A stretch of DNA of 64,000 nucleotides from Pachyseris speciosa (taxonomy: Eukaryota; Cnidaria; Anthozoa; Scleractinia; Pachyseridae), in contig JAEMWC010000252.1 of assembly GCA_016490735.1 (NCBI GenBank), positions 697,501-761,500 of the forward strand, written 5' to 3'. A model generated the notes under the pieces. That model worked only from the letters and a program-made list of their open reading frames with translations, made no database searches and had not been told where the DNA came from. Each line of letters begins with the position of its first letter. Position 1 is the stretch's first letter. Positions 47,701 to 60,136 of this stretch are shown here, piece after piece. Made by a program: the position numbers and the translations under genes.

Positions 47701-48689
47701 TATTATGTTATTATTATTAAGTGTGTAAAGTAAGATATTAACTTCCAACAACTGAAATACTGCATTTAATCGTTTAGCTTTCAAATATCTACTACACTAT
47801 ATATTAGCACAAGCATCCGCTCACGAAGTTTTTATTTTCATATGGAAATTGTCAAGAATACAAACTTGAAAATTAATCACTATGAAAACGACTAGACTGA
47901 CAGCTTTGTCACCGGGTAGCGTAAGAGGTATCTCATAATGACAAATAGCAGAACGGGAAAAGCTTTGCACCCAAACAAACCACGTTGTCCTCTCAACGAG
48001 TCAGAGACCGAGTTTATAAAACTATTTCGCTTTTTAACAAGGTATATCGACTAACACTAGTTTTCTGGATTTAAAGGAGTGAGCTTGTTATAAATTTTTA
48101 GTAATATTTATTAATTATTGCTACTTTACCTCCTGCGAGACATAAGACGCAATGGCCCGAAGCCGGCTTTTCAATGAAAGATAAAAATAATGTTTAATAT
48201 TTTTGTTGCACCATCATGCAAATTAAAAGAAAATATTTCTTTTTGCACGTAGACACCATATTTAATGTTTAGTCAATACTCAATTTTATCTTTATTTATA
48301 GCTCGTGAAATTCGAAAGCTGAATTAGTCGCACTTTTTATCTCACAGATTATTATATTGTTTACCAAAAATCACTCGTATCGAAGAGTTATTTATATTAG
48401 ATCAGTGCCTATCATGTGTTTTCAGACCATGTCATGTAGAAGTAAAGGAGCATTTGACCTCTTATTTTGTAAAACTTCTTTTCCTTTTATTTTTTTGTTT
48501 CGTTTTGCTCAATTTACATATTTTCAACTATATAAACTACCAGTTCCTCAAATACACCTGGCCTGGACTGAAAGACTCAATAATCACATCCTACGTGGAC
48601 TCACCTCAATCGTCTAAGGCGACGTAATAATTATCACGAAACGAAACTTATTAAGATACCAAACATTTTATTCCTAAACAAAAAGCCGC
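44725..48689. other. Intergenic repeats of copy B
   Basis: Matches 15,711-19,900. It contains the small element at 45,055-45,413, the one-ended CCGTAAAAGCTC element (46,418-46,745) and a CAA run (about 47,195-47,228) where copy A has a poly-A stretch. No gene recognised. Confidence 0.7.
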
Positions 48690-49586
48690 TGGAAATGGTT
48701 GCCTCTGAAATGGTTGGCTTTGGCTTACTGTGTGGTCTTTGTTGTTTCGCTGATCGGGAATCCCATCATTGCTTTCACGGTTTATAAAACAAAAGAGAAA
48801 ACCGATAAATTATTTCATCGTCAACATGGCCATGTCAGACTTGCTGTTTCCATTATTCGTGATTCGAAGGAACATAACAGAGATGCATTCGGACGGGGCT
48901 TGGCTTATCACTGGCCCTGTTGGTCAGGCCTTGTGTAAGCTGGTTCCTTTTTTAGCTTATGTTTCCACTGTTGTGTCTATCTCAAGTATGGTCCTAATAG
49001 CAGTGGATCGATTTGGAGCTGTGGTGTTTCCTCTGCGTTCCCCACTCATAAGTTCAAAGCTGTGTCCCTACTCCATTCTCGCCACTGGATCGTCGCCATG
49101 GCCGGCCTCTCTTCAAATCTATTTGTCTTGGAGCTGGTTGAAAACCCACATGGACTTGCTATTTGCACAGATAGACTAGCAGCTGGCAGCTATCGTTTTA
49201 CTGTAGCGGCTGTTGTATGTTTTTATCTTCCTATCGTTGCGTTGGCCATACTTTACACCATCATCATCGTCAAGCTCAAGACACAGGTGATTCCGGGCGA
49301 ACGCTCGGTCAACGCTGAAGAACTGCGCACAAGAAGAAACAGACAAGTGTTACAGATGGCCATTGCGATCGTGTTAGCGTTCACTTTATGCTGGGTACAC
49401 TGGAGTATTTTCAGATTTTTGAGATATTTTACATTAGAAAATGAATGTTCTTCGAGTATCTATCGCTATGGGCGTATAGCAAATTTTATGGCCATCTTAA
49501 ATTGTGCTATAAATCCTTGCAACTGTTTTATTTTTTGTGAAAATTACCGCTTGAAAAGAAACTCTAACGTTTTTGGCCTATTCTAA
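48690..49586 (+). pseudogene. Class A GPCR pseudogene (GPCR copy 2 of the duplication)
   Basis: Duplicate of the receptor at 19,840 without its MITE. About 240 bp with the start codon and N-terminus are missing; GGTTGGCTTTGGCTTACTGT joins directly to TM1. An 8-bp deletion near 48,795 and a 1-bp deletion near 49,085 shift frame. From TM4 on it reads to the normal end, but TM6 has CWVHW, losing the conserved proline. VDRFGAV and NPCNCF are recognisable. Each duplicate carries different lesions, so both were probably working or nearly so at the time of duplication. Confidence 0.88.
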
Positions 49587-49650
49587 GGCTGATATTTGAA
49601 AAATTTTTATTTCATTCAGTTTTATTAAGCGAATTTTTGTAAGGATTTTT

Positions 49651-49905
49651 GTCGAACTGGCGTGGGATTGTAATTTTTTCGGAGGGACATAACAGGGCTG
49701 TATTCGGACGGGGTTTGGCTTAACGTTGGCGTTCTTGGTCGGGCCTTGTGTCAGCTTGTTCTTTTTTGGCTTATGTTTCCACCGTTGTGTCTATTCAGAG
49801 TCTGGTCGTGATAGCAGTGGATCGATTTGGAGCTGTGGTGTATCCTCTGCGTATCCCACTAATCAAACCAAAGCTGTGCCTCTTTTTTGGTCGATCTTAG
49901 TGGAA
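49651..49905 (+). pseudogene. GPCR fragment, copy B
   Basis: Counterpart of 21,190-21,440, with the same missing ends and frameshifts. Confidence 0.72.
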
Positions 49906-50331
49906 CTAGAAACCGCAAAGGAATAACCGGGCTGTTTATCGGTAGGATTATCAAATGTAATAATAACTTTATTAAGAAGTTATATTTAACAAGAGATAAA
50001 AGTTATTACAGAAAATCCCAGGAGTATCCAAACTGGGACATTCTAGGGGACTGGGTCGAGGCACGAAGGATGGCTGTCACTACGAAAATGTGCTCTAGTG
50101 TTTTTTCAGTTTTGCAGCCGGGCGGTGGTTAAGATTTATTTATTATCTAATTAAAATGTATGATGAGCCAGCAAAAAGAAAGGAAACCGCGGAAAGAGGC
50201 AGAAAAAGAACAATGGAGTGTAGCTCTCAAACCGATGTGAAGAAGACGCGTCTGATCAACATCACGAGCAAGGATGCAAACAGTGCTTTGAAACTACAAA
50301 CTCGAGACTCTCCGGCATAAAAGAGAAACTC

Positions 50332-50835
50332 GACATGCTTTTGACTTCCCGAGTTGGAAGCTTATAAAAAGAGGTTTACTCTCCTCGAGGAAGAAAATAA
50401 ATCCCTGCAAACGAGCTTGGAGCATTCGCAAGCAGAGATCGAGGACCTGAAATCCATTATAAATGATGTAAATTTCAAATAATAAACGGCCAACAACTCC
50501 AGTGAACGCATCGAGCGCGAACTTAAAGAGCTACATCGCCGACATGTTAAGCAGCTCGAATTCCACAGTCGTAGAGGTAATATGACATGCTTTTGACTTC
50601 CCGAGTTGGAAGCTTATAAAAAGAGGTTTACTCTCCTCGAGGAAGAAAATAAATCCCAGCAAACGAGCTTGGAGCGTTCGCAAGCAGAGATTGAGGACCT
50701 AAAATCCATTATAAATGATGTAAATTTCAAACAATAAACGGCCAACAACTCCAGTGAACGCATCGAGCGCGAACTTAAAGAGCTACATCGCCGACATGTT
50801 AAGCAGCTCGAATTCCACAGTCGTAGAGGTGATAT
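50332..50835 (+). repeat. 252-bp tandem duplication in the ORF1 relic
   Basis: Two adjacent units beginning GACATGCTTTTGACTTCCCG, nearly identical; the second starts at 50,584. B-specific, so it postdates the segmental duplication. Confidence 0.88.
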
Positions 50836-50988
50836 GAAATTCTTTGGCATAAAGGAAGTCAACGTGAAAACGAATCGAAGAGCGACGCCGAGTTCGCCCT
50901 AAGAGACTTTATGCGCACGAAGCTAAACCTTCCACCAGTCGATGAAGAACAGATTCATTTTGACAGGGTTCAGAGACTTATTACAAAG

Positions 50989-52148
50989 CGACTATCAAAT
51001 GGCCGAAATCCTCAACCGCGACCGTTATAATAAAGCTGACGGATTTTCTTACGATGTTAACGAACTTGTCATTAAACTAAATTCTGACCTAGCTATTGCC
51101 CGCAACTGGCTTATAGAAAATAAACTTCAACTGCACCCTTCTAAGTCCAAATTGATGTTTATTGGCTCCTCATATAATCTGAACAATAAGAATACCGAAC
51201 AACTAGTTGTAATAAATAATATTAATAATACCCATAACTCGAACATAAATGCCTAGGGGTTCAGATAGATGAAAGACTTAGTTGGGATAGCCATATTGAC
51301 ATGATTTGTAAGAAGGCCAGTGCATGCATTGGAGCGATGAGACGTATCAAGCCCTTTGTTCCTGTAAATACGCTTGAAAAGGTTTAAAAGAGCCTAGTAC
51401 AGCCTTATTTTGAATATTGTTCCCCTCTTTGGGACAACTGCGGCAAATTACTAAAAGATAAGTTACAAAGATTTCAATCTCGTGCTGCTAGAGTTCTTAC
51501 TGGGGCCAGTTATGATATTCGTTCCGCTGAAATAATCGAGACCCTCTCTTGGGACACACTTGATGTGAGGCGACTCCGTGCCAAATCAACATTGATGTTT
51601 AAAATACTAAATGACGACACCGCGCCCGACCTCAGGAACTCTTTTGATAGAAGGAATGTTGATCAGACTAATTACCATCTTAGAAATAGTGCTACAGATC
51701 TGAGACTTCCTAAACCGAAGAGAGAGTTTCTAAAAAGAAGTTTCAAATACAGCGGCGCGATGCTTTGGAACCAACTCCCAAATGAAGCAAAACTAGCGGA
51801 ATCGATATATTCATTTAATAAATATATCAAAACGTAATTGGGTCATGTCATGCTATATAGTCTTGTGTCAGTTATGTCCTAGCTATCCTAATACTTTTTA
51901 ATATTTAGTTTATAACTGTTAGTTTTCGTTCTTAGCTGAATTTTAGTAGTTTTAGATTTATCATATTTTAATCTCGTATTATTAGCTTTAGTTTCATTTT
52001 TATGTCTGTATAAACACGTCCTCCATGGAAACCAGCTAAGTGTTGTTGGGGCTAGCGTGTTTCTTGATTTAAATAAAGTATACCTACCTACCTACCTACC
52101 TACCTACCTACCTACCTACCTACCTACCTACCTACCTACCTACCTACC
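50989..52148 (+). mobile_element. 5'-truncated LINE, copy B, with expanded TACC tail
   Basis: Counterpart of 22,262-23,379, flanked by TACAAAG (50,982-50,988 and 52,149-52,155). The RT C-terminal frame MRRLRAKSTLMFKILNDD is kept at 51,565-51,837. The tail has about 18 TACC units against about six in copy A. Confidence 0.8.
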
Positions 52149-54138
52149 TACAAAGTTTATTTATCAAATCCCTTATCAAGTATCTCCAAAGAGGTACCTG
52201 ATTTGGAATATCCGCCGATTTCCCTGAAGAAGTCGACGAAGTAAGACAAAAAGCTGTTTCCGATGCTAAAGGCAGCGAAGCGCGAGAAGAAGGCTCAATA
52301 CCTCAACGTCGAAAAGCTCATCATCGACGGAACTCTCTACCGTGGCGAAGAAACATTACAATTTCTTTTCTATGGGCGCCTAATGACCAATTAAGCTAAT
52401 ATATGAGGTCTTAACTTGAGCCCGCGATATGGTAACGTAATACTGGTCAGCGGATACTTTGGCCATAACATGGACGTTCAATATCAAAGATGTACGCTGT
52501 AAACTAACTTGTCAGCTGGAGTACGGCCTAGATTTTCTCGAACAGATGGGTTGCCATATTTTCTTAACCATGGTGCTCCACTAGGAGGCCCTTTGGGCCT
52601 CCGGAGCTTCGCTGAAAGCTCAAAACTCTGGTTAACTTTATACTACGTAACCACCTGCTTGATAGCTGCGACTTTCCACGTTCTCTATCCAGTCAAAAGC
52701 CGCACAAAGCTTTAGGGAAGTCTGTAATAGTTAGTTAGTTATCTTTGTTTTCGTTTTAGTTTGTTTTTCTGTCATGTTTGTCACTTCTAATAAGGAAAAG
52801 GAATTGAAGGACAAATGGAATTTTTTTCTGTCTTTATAAAATTGTATTGTGTCCTTTTTATCCTTGGCTTTTATATTAAGTATAGTGTAAGTATATACGT
52901 AAATATAACATAATAATAAGGAACGTTATATAATATACACAATAAAAAGAGCATTGTAAGTAGGCCAACCGTAATTTAGTTAGTGTGATTGTATTGTAAG
53001 TAGTGCAAGTATAATATTGTAAGTACAGTGAAGGGTAAGCATATATGTAAGTATAAGACATGAGCTGTAAGTAGTGTTAGTGTTTTTCCTTTAATAAAAT
53101 TGTATTGGGAAGAAAAAAAAACATTCTAGCGCTTTTAAGTAAATGTTTTGTAGCTATTTCAGTAAAGGCGCATTATTGTCAGCTAACTGAATTTATTTTT
53201 TCGGATTTTCAAGTACAAGAAATGTTCATGGATGCCCATTTCCGAGCTGATCTCGATTCTCGAAAACTAATATTGGCAACAATGTGCATCACATTGTCAC
53301 ATGTTATTCAGTGCATACAAGAAGACTTTACCGTTGTTGAAGACTTGACCGTTCTTTGACCAAATCTTTGGATGTGCAGTTGAGTCGTTTTGTTTCAAAC
53401 TTTTAAGATCTGCATGCGATTAAGTATTTACTTTGAAACTGTAATGCTGTAACAATTAAACGATGAAAGAATCCTGAAATGTTTTGGCGATTTTATGAGT
53501 TTTAGATATGTATAACTGATCCGAATACAATTTAAAGGATGAGTTGACTAAACAGGCCATTTTGACGGAGAGTTACTTAAGTTTGAAATGTATGTGGTAC
53601 TTGGAAGAGTAAACGGAGTTTCTTAGGTTTGCTAATAGAGCAAATGTTTAGCAAATTTGGAGCTATAAATATGAACTAAATTTGCGCTGATGGTAAAGAC
53701 GATATCAAAACACAAGTGTTTTACAAAGATATTCATTTAGTAGAGATACTGTAAACTTGCTGCCGATGTTTTCAATGTAATATTTCGGCTTTGACCTCCT
53801 GTTTGGGGAAAGCAAGGTAACAGATTTGTAATATCAATTCTCTCTCGGCATTCGTTAGTTTACTCAGTTTTATGAACCACATGTAAATCTGTCCTTTAAC
53901 CCTTTGCATACCTTGAAGTGGGTGCATTTTCCTTTGCAGAAGCCCCCAGGCTGGTATCATTAAGCTAGAATGTGGGTCAGAAAGGCGAGCCCTCTGAAAG
54001 AAACCAAAGGTGAGATGTGGTTTCATGTTGAAGGAGATGCCAAACATGCTTTGCTGTAAATATGGTGATTCAAGAGTGAAGTTGTCTCTCTGTCCGCTTT
54101 ACTGGTGGATTCCAGGATATTTGGGCTAGTTGACCGGT

Positions 54139-54187
54139 AAAAAAAATATCGATGCAATATTTTGCTAGTAGCACCGGGTAGCTCCAA

Positions 54188-54281
<94 letters not shown>

Positions 54282-55693
54282 AAGGTCAATGGGCATATCG
54301 CCTCCGATCCTTGAAACCAGATGGCCTTAATGAGAGTGACTTCTTTTTTAGCCAGAATCGAGAGGCACGTATACGCACTTAGAATTTTGCCTAATTTGAA
54401 TTTTCACCAGAATGTTGTTGCGTTTTTGGCACTATTTTTCTTCCCATATATGCTCTTTGTACGCGTGTTATATCTGTGCGCGCGCGCGTTTTACTTTTAT
54501 TTTTGAAATGTAGCGCGCATTTTCGTATTTCAGTGGCGTAGTGTACATTTGTGTACAACGGTTTCCTTCATTCGCCCTGAAGAAGACCGACAAGTCGGTC
54601 GAAATATAGGTGATCCTGAAAATTGTGTCCTGTCTTCATTTGTGTTTGATATATATAAACGACCTTTGAAATTAACCGAAAGAGAGGCTGACTATGCTCG
54701 TGGTGTGGTTGAATTACCTAAATTAAAACTCTTTTCGGGCGTGAACGAGGCAAATTGAGGCACACGAGATTGGCTCTCAGAAACGAGCTGAAGCGTTGCT
54801 GGCAGAAAACGTGAGAGACGGAAAACTTTCATAGCAGATACCAAGGCGTGAACTTGAGGTTTGCTGTAAATGTAGAATTTTGGTTTTTGAACAAAGTTTT
54901 GGATTAAAAACGTCGCGTCAAAAAAGTGCAATTTTCGGTGTTATACTTCGGCCGAAGAATTAGCATTCTGGGCTTTGTTGCCAAACGAACAGTGATATGC
55001 AGCAGAAATCAGGAGTTTTAGTCAAAACATTTTTAACCCCATTTCCATCCCTTCTTCTAACTCCTTAAAATTCCTTACAATTGCATGGCGCATCCTTACT
55101 GCGCATAATTTATGGCGTCGTCCATGTAACATGCCACTAGGGACAGCGAGTCACCCAAGCCGAAAATGCTTAATACGTATAAGGCGCAAGCACTAGGTAC
55201 CAAACCCCGTCTAACCTAACCCAAACCCTAGCCAATCCCTAATCATTTTTGGCTTGGGTGACGAGCTGTCCCCCAGTTAAAATCGCGCACGCGCACATTA
55301 GAAACATGGCGTATTTGTCTTCACATTGAGCTTTCTCAGCCAATATTTTCTCTTTGTCGTCGTGTTGCAAAGAAACGAGCACGGTCCGGTGACCCTCCCT
55401 TTTTTTTTAAATGGTTTTATTTACCCGTAATAGGCACACGAAAAACATATTTTTCGGATTTTTTTAAGAGGAAAAAGTGTGATAGTTGTGGTTAAGTTTT
55501 TGGTTATTTGTCTATAAATGACTCGAAATTCTGCATTTAGAGCCAGGGAGGAGGGATGATGACGAAGTGGTCCAATTTCCTTACATTATTTGCAAGTTCG
55601 GGCAATTTGGACTATGCCGAAAGATTATAGCCAATAGAAACGATTAGGGCTCCAGGTTTCAATACTGTGCGTAGTTTTTTTTTTCCGACATAA
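54139..55693. other. Intergenic with AT run
   Basis: An AT dinucleotide run lies at about 54,192-54,278. The remainder to 55,693 has no recognised gene and no match in copy A. GAAGAAGACCGACAAGTCGGTCGAAA near 54,579 contains a short palindrome. Confidence 0.55.
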
Positions 55694-56240
55694 TAGGGCC
55701 ATTTATACGGGAGAAAATAAGACGCGTCTTATGTAAGACGCGACTTAAATAAGACGCGAACTGATCGTCTAAATGGTACAAAATAAGCGTTCGCGTCTTA
55801 TTTAAGTCGCGTCTTACATAAGACGCGTCTTATCTTAGAACAGGGTTTTCAGCTGTTCTTATTTCGTCCGCGTCTTAATTAAGACGTGAACTTCGTCGTA
55901 TAAATGGTTTCGCGTCCTAAATAAGACGTGAACTGCAAGTGCGCTTGCATAAAAACAACAGAAACATGAGCTTGTCTTATGATTAGATAGCGTAATTGGA
56001 TGCAAAGCTTTGCAAAAGATGGCCGGGAGAGCCAAAAGTGAATTCAGCACCTTCCTTCTTTAACCTGCCATCAGTCGCACCAATCCGTACATCTCTCTAT
56101 CAAAAATAAGACGCGAACCATTTATACGAGATCTTCGCGTCTTATGTAGGACGCGAAGGTATAAACGGTACAGTTCGCGTCCTATTTAAGTCGCGTCTTA
56201 GATAAGACGCGTCTTATTTCCTCCCGTATAAATGGCCCTA
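55694..56240. mobile_element. 547-bp inverted-repeat element with AAGACGCG motifs
   Basis: Ends TAGGGCCATTTATACGGGAG and the near-complement finishing GTATAAATGGCCCTA, flanked by ATAA on both sides. TAAGACGCGTCTTA palindromes and their variants recur in both arms and again inside. Non-coding. Confidence 0.8.
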
Positions 56241-56259
56241 ATAACAATTTGTTTTGGTT

Positions 56260-57947
56260 GTTCTAGTTTCGAACATTTCTCGCGCAACTCAGTAAAAGCA
56301 CTGAGAATAACGGGCATGCAGGGCGAAAACAAGCACAGTGACCCCATCTTTTTATTGCATTTTGCCATTGTCCTATGCATGACTATCAATTGTGCCATGT
56401 TTGAAAAAAATTGAAAGTACGTCATTTTCAAGGGAAATTACCTTAAGTCACCCCTTAAAGGGCAGACACTACAAACTAAAGCTTTTACTGACATGAACGT
56501 CCAGTTTTCAATGCTGGATGTTAATATAACAACAATGAAAAAACAAAAATAATAATCGTGTAAAATGGCTACCCCAACCTCGTTCCCAGGGCTTTTCTCC
56601 GCTACCCGTCTCTGCTCTCCTTCCGTTTCTCCTACATTTTGTTTTTAACTTTGCAAAAAGTTGTATCTTTTTACTCTAATAATTTGGCGGTAATGAAAAA
56701 TGGGACTGACCGAGCTCGTTTTTTAGGCATCATCGCCCAAAGCTAAAATTAGGGGTGCTTTTAACAGGTTAAGCTGTTGCTATGGTAACCTATTTTGTCC
56801 AATAAATTTTCCTAACTTCTCCACCAGTGATTGAGCATTTGTCTGATATGACTATAAAAAGGAAAAACGAATGCAGTTTGGTAGCCATGTTCCATCGAAC
56901 TTTTTAGTGAAGAAAAGTGCTGGAAACCGGTGTTAACCACCTTTTTGGTATTTAAACAAGGAATCGTCCGCCCACTGAAAAAAATATGAAGTATACATAG
57001 CTTATTGTGGGTTGGAAGGGACCTTTAGACTCAGTTGATTACTCTTTACACGTAAAAAGGAGCAAGGCTCAATTTTTTCAGCGGTTTTAGCCATGATTGT
57101 TGCTTCACCCATGTGTGACATGATGCCCACATAAGAACAAAATTCGTTTGTACAGGTGCTCATTTGATAAACAGCTTGAAAACGTCCGCCACACGTTTTT
57201 CAATATTCCCAAATTACTTAGTCTTAACTCCTAAATAGTTAATTTAACGGGGAACTACTCATAGGCATTGTGTTTTCCTGATGAAACGCGTTTTCGTGAA
57301 ATCCTTCATAAAAGAAAACAGGTCTATATTCTTTAAGCTTAATTAAATATAAAACGCTGAAAAAATGCCATCAAGCCCCAGTTTGATTGGCAGGAAGAAA
57401 AAATAATAGTGTCCTAAATGACTTTGTCGTACGCTGTTGCTGCTCAAGCTTTTTCTATCTTGTAAAATATTTACGTAATATAAAATATTTGCTTCTCAGA
57501 ATATTTTACATGGGCCCCCTTAAGGGCAGACACTGAATTACAAATTAAAGCTTTTGTCGACATTAACGTCCAGTTTTCAGCGATAGATATATCTATTTGA
57601 TAGATACAAGTTAAAACGCGGCTTTTAACATGTTAATATAACAACAACAAAAAAATAATAATAATAATCGTGTAAAATGGTTCCCCCGTCTCTGCTTCCT
57701 CCGCGGTTCTCCTACAATTATTTTTTTATTTTTATTTTTATTATTAATTTTTTTAACTTTGCAAAAAGTTGTATCTTTCTAGCTAGTTATTTGCAGGTAA
57801 TGAAAAATGGGACTCTCCGTGCTCGTTTTTAGGTACCATCGACCAAAGCTAAGATCAGGGGTGCTTTTACTAGGTTAAACTGTTGCTATGGTAACCTGTT
57901 ATGTTAGTGAAGGAACGTTCTGGACGCCGGTGTTAGCCACCTTTATG
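56260..57947. repeat. GPCR-upstream repeat modules, distal set
   Basis: Same blocks as 25,600-27,330: GGGCGAAAACAAGCACAGTG at about 56,320, TTGGAAGGGACCTTTAGACT at about 57,012, and GTTTGATTGGCAGGAAGAAA at about 57,381. Similarity stops at CCACCTTTATGGTA (57,947). In region 3 the same block is followed by the intact GPCR, but here no receptor follows. Confidence 0.65.
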
Positions 57948-59984
57948 GTAATATATATATTTAGCCAAGCCTAAAAGCGGAGCTCCAAAAGCATTCTTTT
58001 TCTACTGGCATTTACATATAGTCTGCTTGTCATATCACCCATCTGACTTCACTCAAGCTACAGACCCAATGCTGTAAAAAATAGTATGGAAAGGTGATCT
58101 GAGCCAGTGGCACAGTGGATTTGGACCCTCCAGTCCAGATCTGCTTGTGGATCAGATTTGGACCCCTAGTCCAGAACTGCTAGCAGATATGAACCCCCTT
58201 TTACGGATTTGGACCCCATCTTTACTTGATTTTCTATTTTGCAAGAAAGGTAAGGACTAGTCTCACATTTCTCCATGTACATTTGAAATTGCACAACATA
58301 CTTCATCAAACATCAAAAATCCCATTAAACATTAATGCCAAATGTCATTCAAACATCCCACAAGATTGGTGTGACCAGCTATGAATAAAATTAATTGAAA
58401 GACTGCATGCAGGAGAAGGAAGTACATTGATGAGAAAGAGCTTACTTTAAGTTTAATTTCAAGTTTAATAATTCCTTTTCATGCGAATACATCTAAGTTG
58501 ATACAAAAAAAGTGGGTTATTACTGTATTACACATTCTAAAAACGAAGAGGTGAAATTTAAACGTGGCCCAAAGCTAACCTAATCAAATTAAATCGCATA
58601 CTTGTCTCTTACAAGTCACCCCTGCTTTGAGATTGACACTAAAAGTTAAGAAGTAAAATTGAAATACAATCCAAAGCTAACCTAATTAAATTACATACTT
58701 GTCACTCACAAGCTACATCTGATTTAAAATTGACACAAATAATGTAATAGATAGGACTTAAAACTGCTTAAAGAAGGTGCATGCATGATGTTCGATGGAA
58801 CACCATTCCAGTCTGGTATGTAGCGATTATAAAAAGAGAAGCTGAAGGCCATATATATATATATTTAGCCAGGCCAAGCCTAGAATCGGAACCGTGCACA
58901 CTCTCACTGAGCATGGCTTTATTTGGGCCAGTTTAATTTGTGTCCAAAACAATTGAGCAGCAGCAGGGAAAACGAAGAGTTTTCGATAGCAAACGTTTGC
59001 AAAAAAAAGACAGACATTCGTGAGTCCTAACTACTTTCAGATGAAAGCGTAACGGAATTCAAAGCGGATAAAAAAATACACTACAAGCGAACAAAGTACG
59101 ATGCGAGTGTTTTGCTCGAAGAAGGAGATGGTGGAGAAATTAAACAAGACTAGCTTGTAATAAAAAATAGCTTCTACTGATTAATCTAGAACAATCGGTA
59201 TTTAGTTTGACATAAATGCCCGTAGAAAAGACAATAAAGGGTAAAAACTGATCGTTAGGAGCAGTCAACAGGAATTGACCGCGGTTCAAAAACAACTGAG
59301 AACAACAAACATAAGTATTACAAGAAAACAAAGCACAATACGAATAATATTTCTTCGAAGATTCTTGGAGAAGGTGAAGAAATTAGACAAGTAACAAAAA
59401 TTGCTTAGCAATTTTGACATAAATGTCCGCAGAAAAGACAAAAAAGAGGTCCACACCTGATCGTTTAGAGCAGTCAACAGGAATCACTGAGGCAGCAATC
59501 ACTCGGAACGCGACAGAGCTGAATAATAGCGCCATTTCCCACAAAATCTTTCCTTGGCTGACACAAAACGCTAAAGAGCTTTGATAGTTTTACTGGTACT
59601 TCCCATGTCTTCCGAAGAATCTTCTTCAATTAATGATTCTCAGTGGCAAAGCGTCATCAAGTTAACGAAGAAAGCGCTTGCCAAACCACAACAGCATTTC
59701 TCTCGCAGACCCGTTCACTATAAAAATTATCAAAGCCAGCCCAGCCAGTCAACCCATTTCGGTGTTTTTAACATCCAAACGCTGATTCTTACCGGTTCAA
59801 ACAAATTAAGACGGCATGTTTATAGACGGCGAAACTTAATATTGTTGTTTACAGGCCGCCTTCGACGAAGATCTCTAAAACGTTTTTCAAATGACGAGTG
59901 AAGCGCGCTGGTCTTTGACATTTTTGACAGCATTTTGACAACTTTATGTCAGATTTTGAGACGTGCACATGCACATGCATTTGA
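57948..59984. other. Intergenic, diverged repeats, no confident gene
   Basis: ATATATTTAGCCAAGCCTA at about 57,955 recurs as ATATATTTAGCCAGGCCAAG near 58,860, perhaps bounding an unrecognised element. A diverged tandem pair of about 205 bp (around 59,215-59,280 and 59,425-59,490) shares GAGCAGTCAACAGGAAT. A possible small protein starting MSSEESSSINDSQW (59,605-59,901) is not recognised. Confidence 0.5.
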
Positions 59985-60136
59985 AGCCTGGTTTTCATAT
60001 GTCGGGAAAATCCCAGACGGTCGGGGATTTCACTATTTCCCGACCGTCCCAGATTTTGCCGAGGTATCGAAAAATCGCCAGATGTCTGTCCCAAATTCTC
60101 CCTATTTGCCCGGGAAAACTTGAAACTTGTGTAAAC

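Larger units (their letters stand above)
50155..52385 (+). pseudogene. LINE ORF1 remnant, copy B, interrupted by another LINE
   Basis: Same arrangement as 21,692-23,611. The stretch encoding SDAEFALRDFMRTKL and PPVDEEQIHFDRV is in frame here but shifted in copy A. A 252-bp direct duplication (50,332-50,583 and 50,584-50,835) repeats the coiled-coil segment and is absent from copy A. The C-terminal part resumes after 52,155. Confidence 0.75.

Noticed and set aside
54023..54289. Ile/Tyr repeat protein
   Set aside because: Translation of the AT dinucleotide run.
59963..60136. Earlier ATG for the Harbinger transposase
   Set aside because: It lies outside the element and the extra residues are the translation of the terminal repeat; the ATG at 60,137 fits the family.
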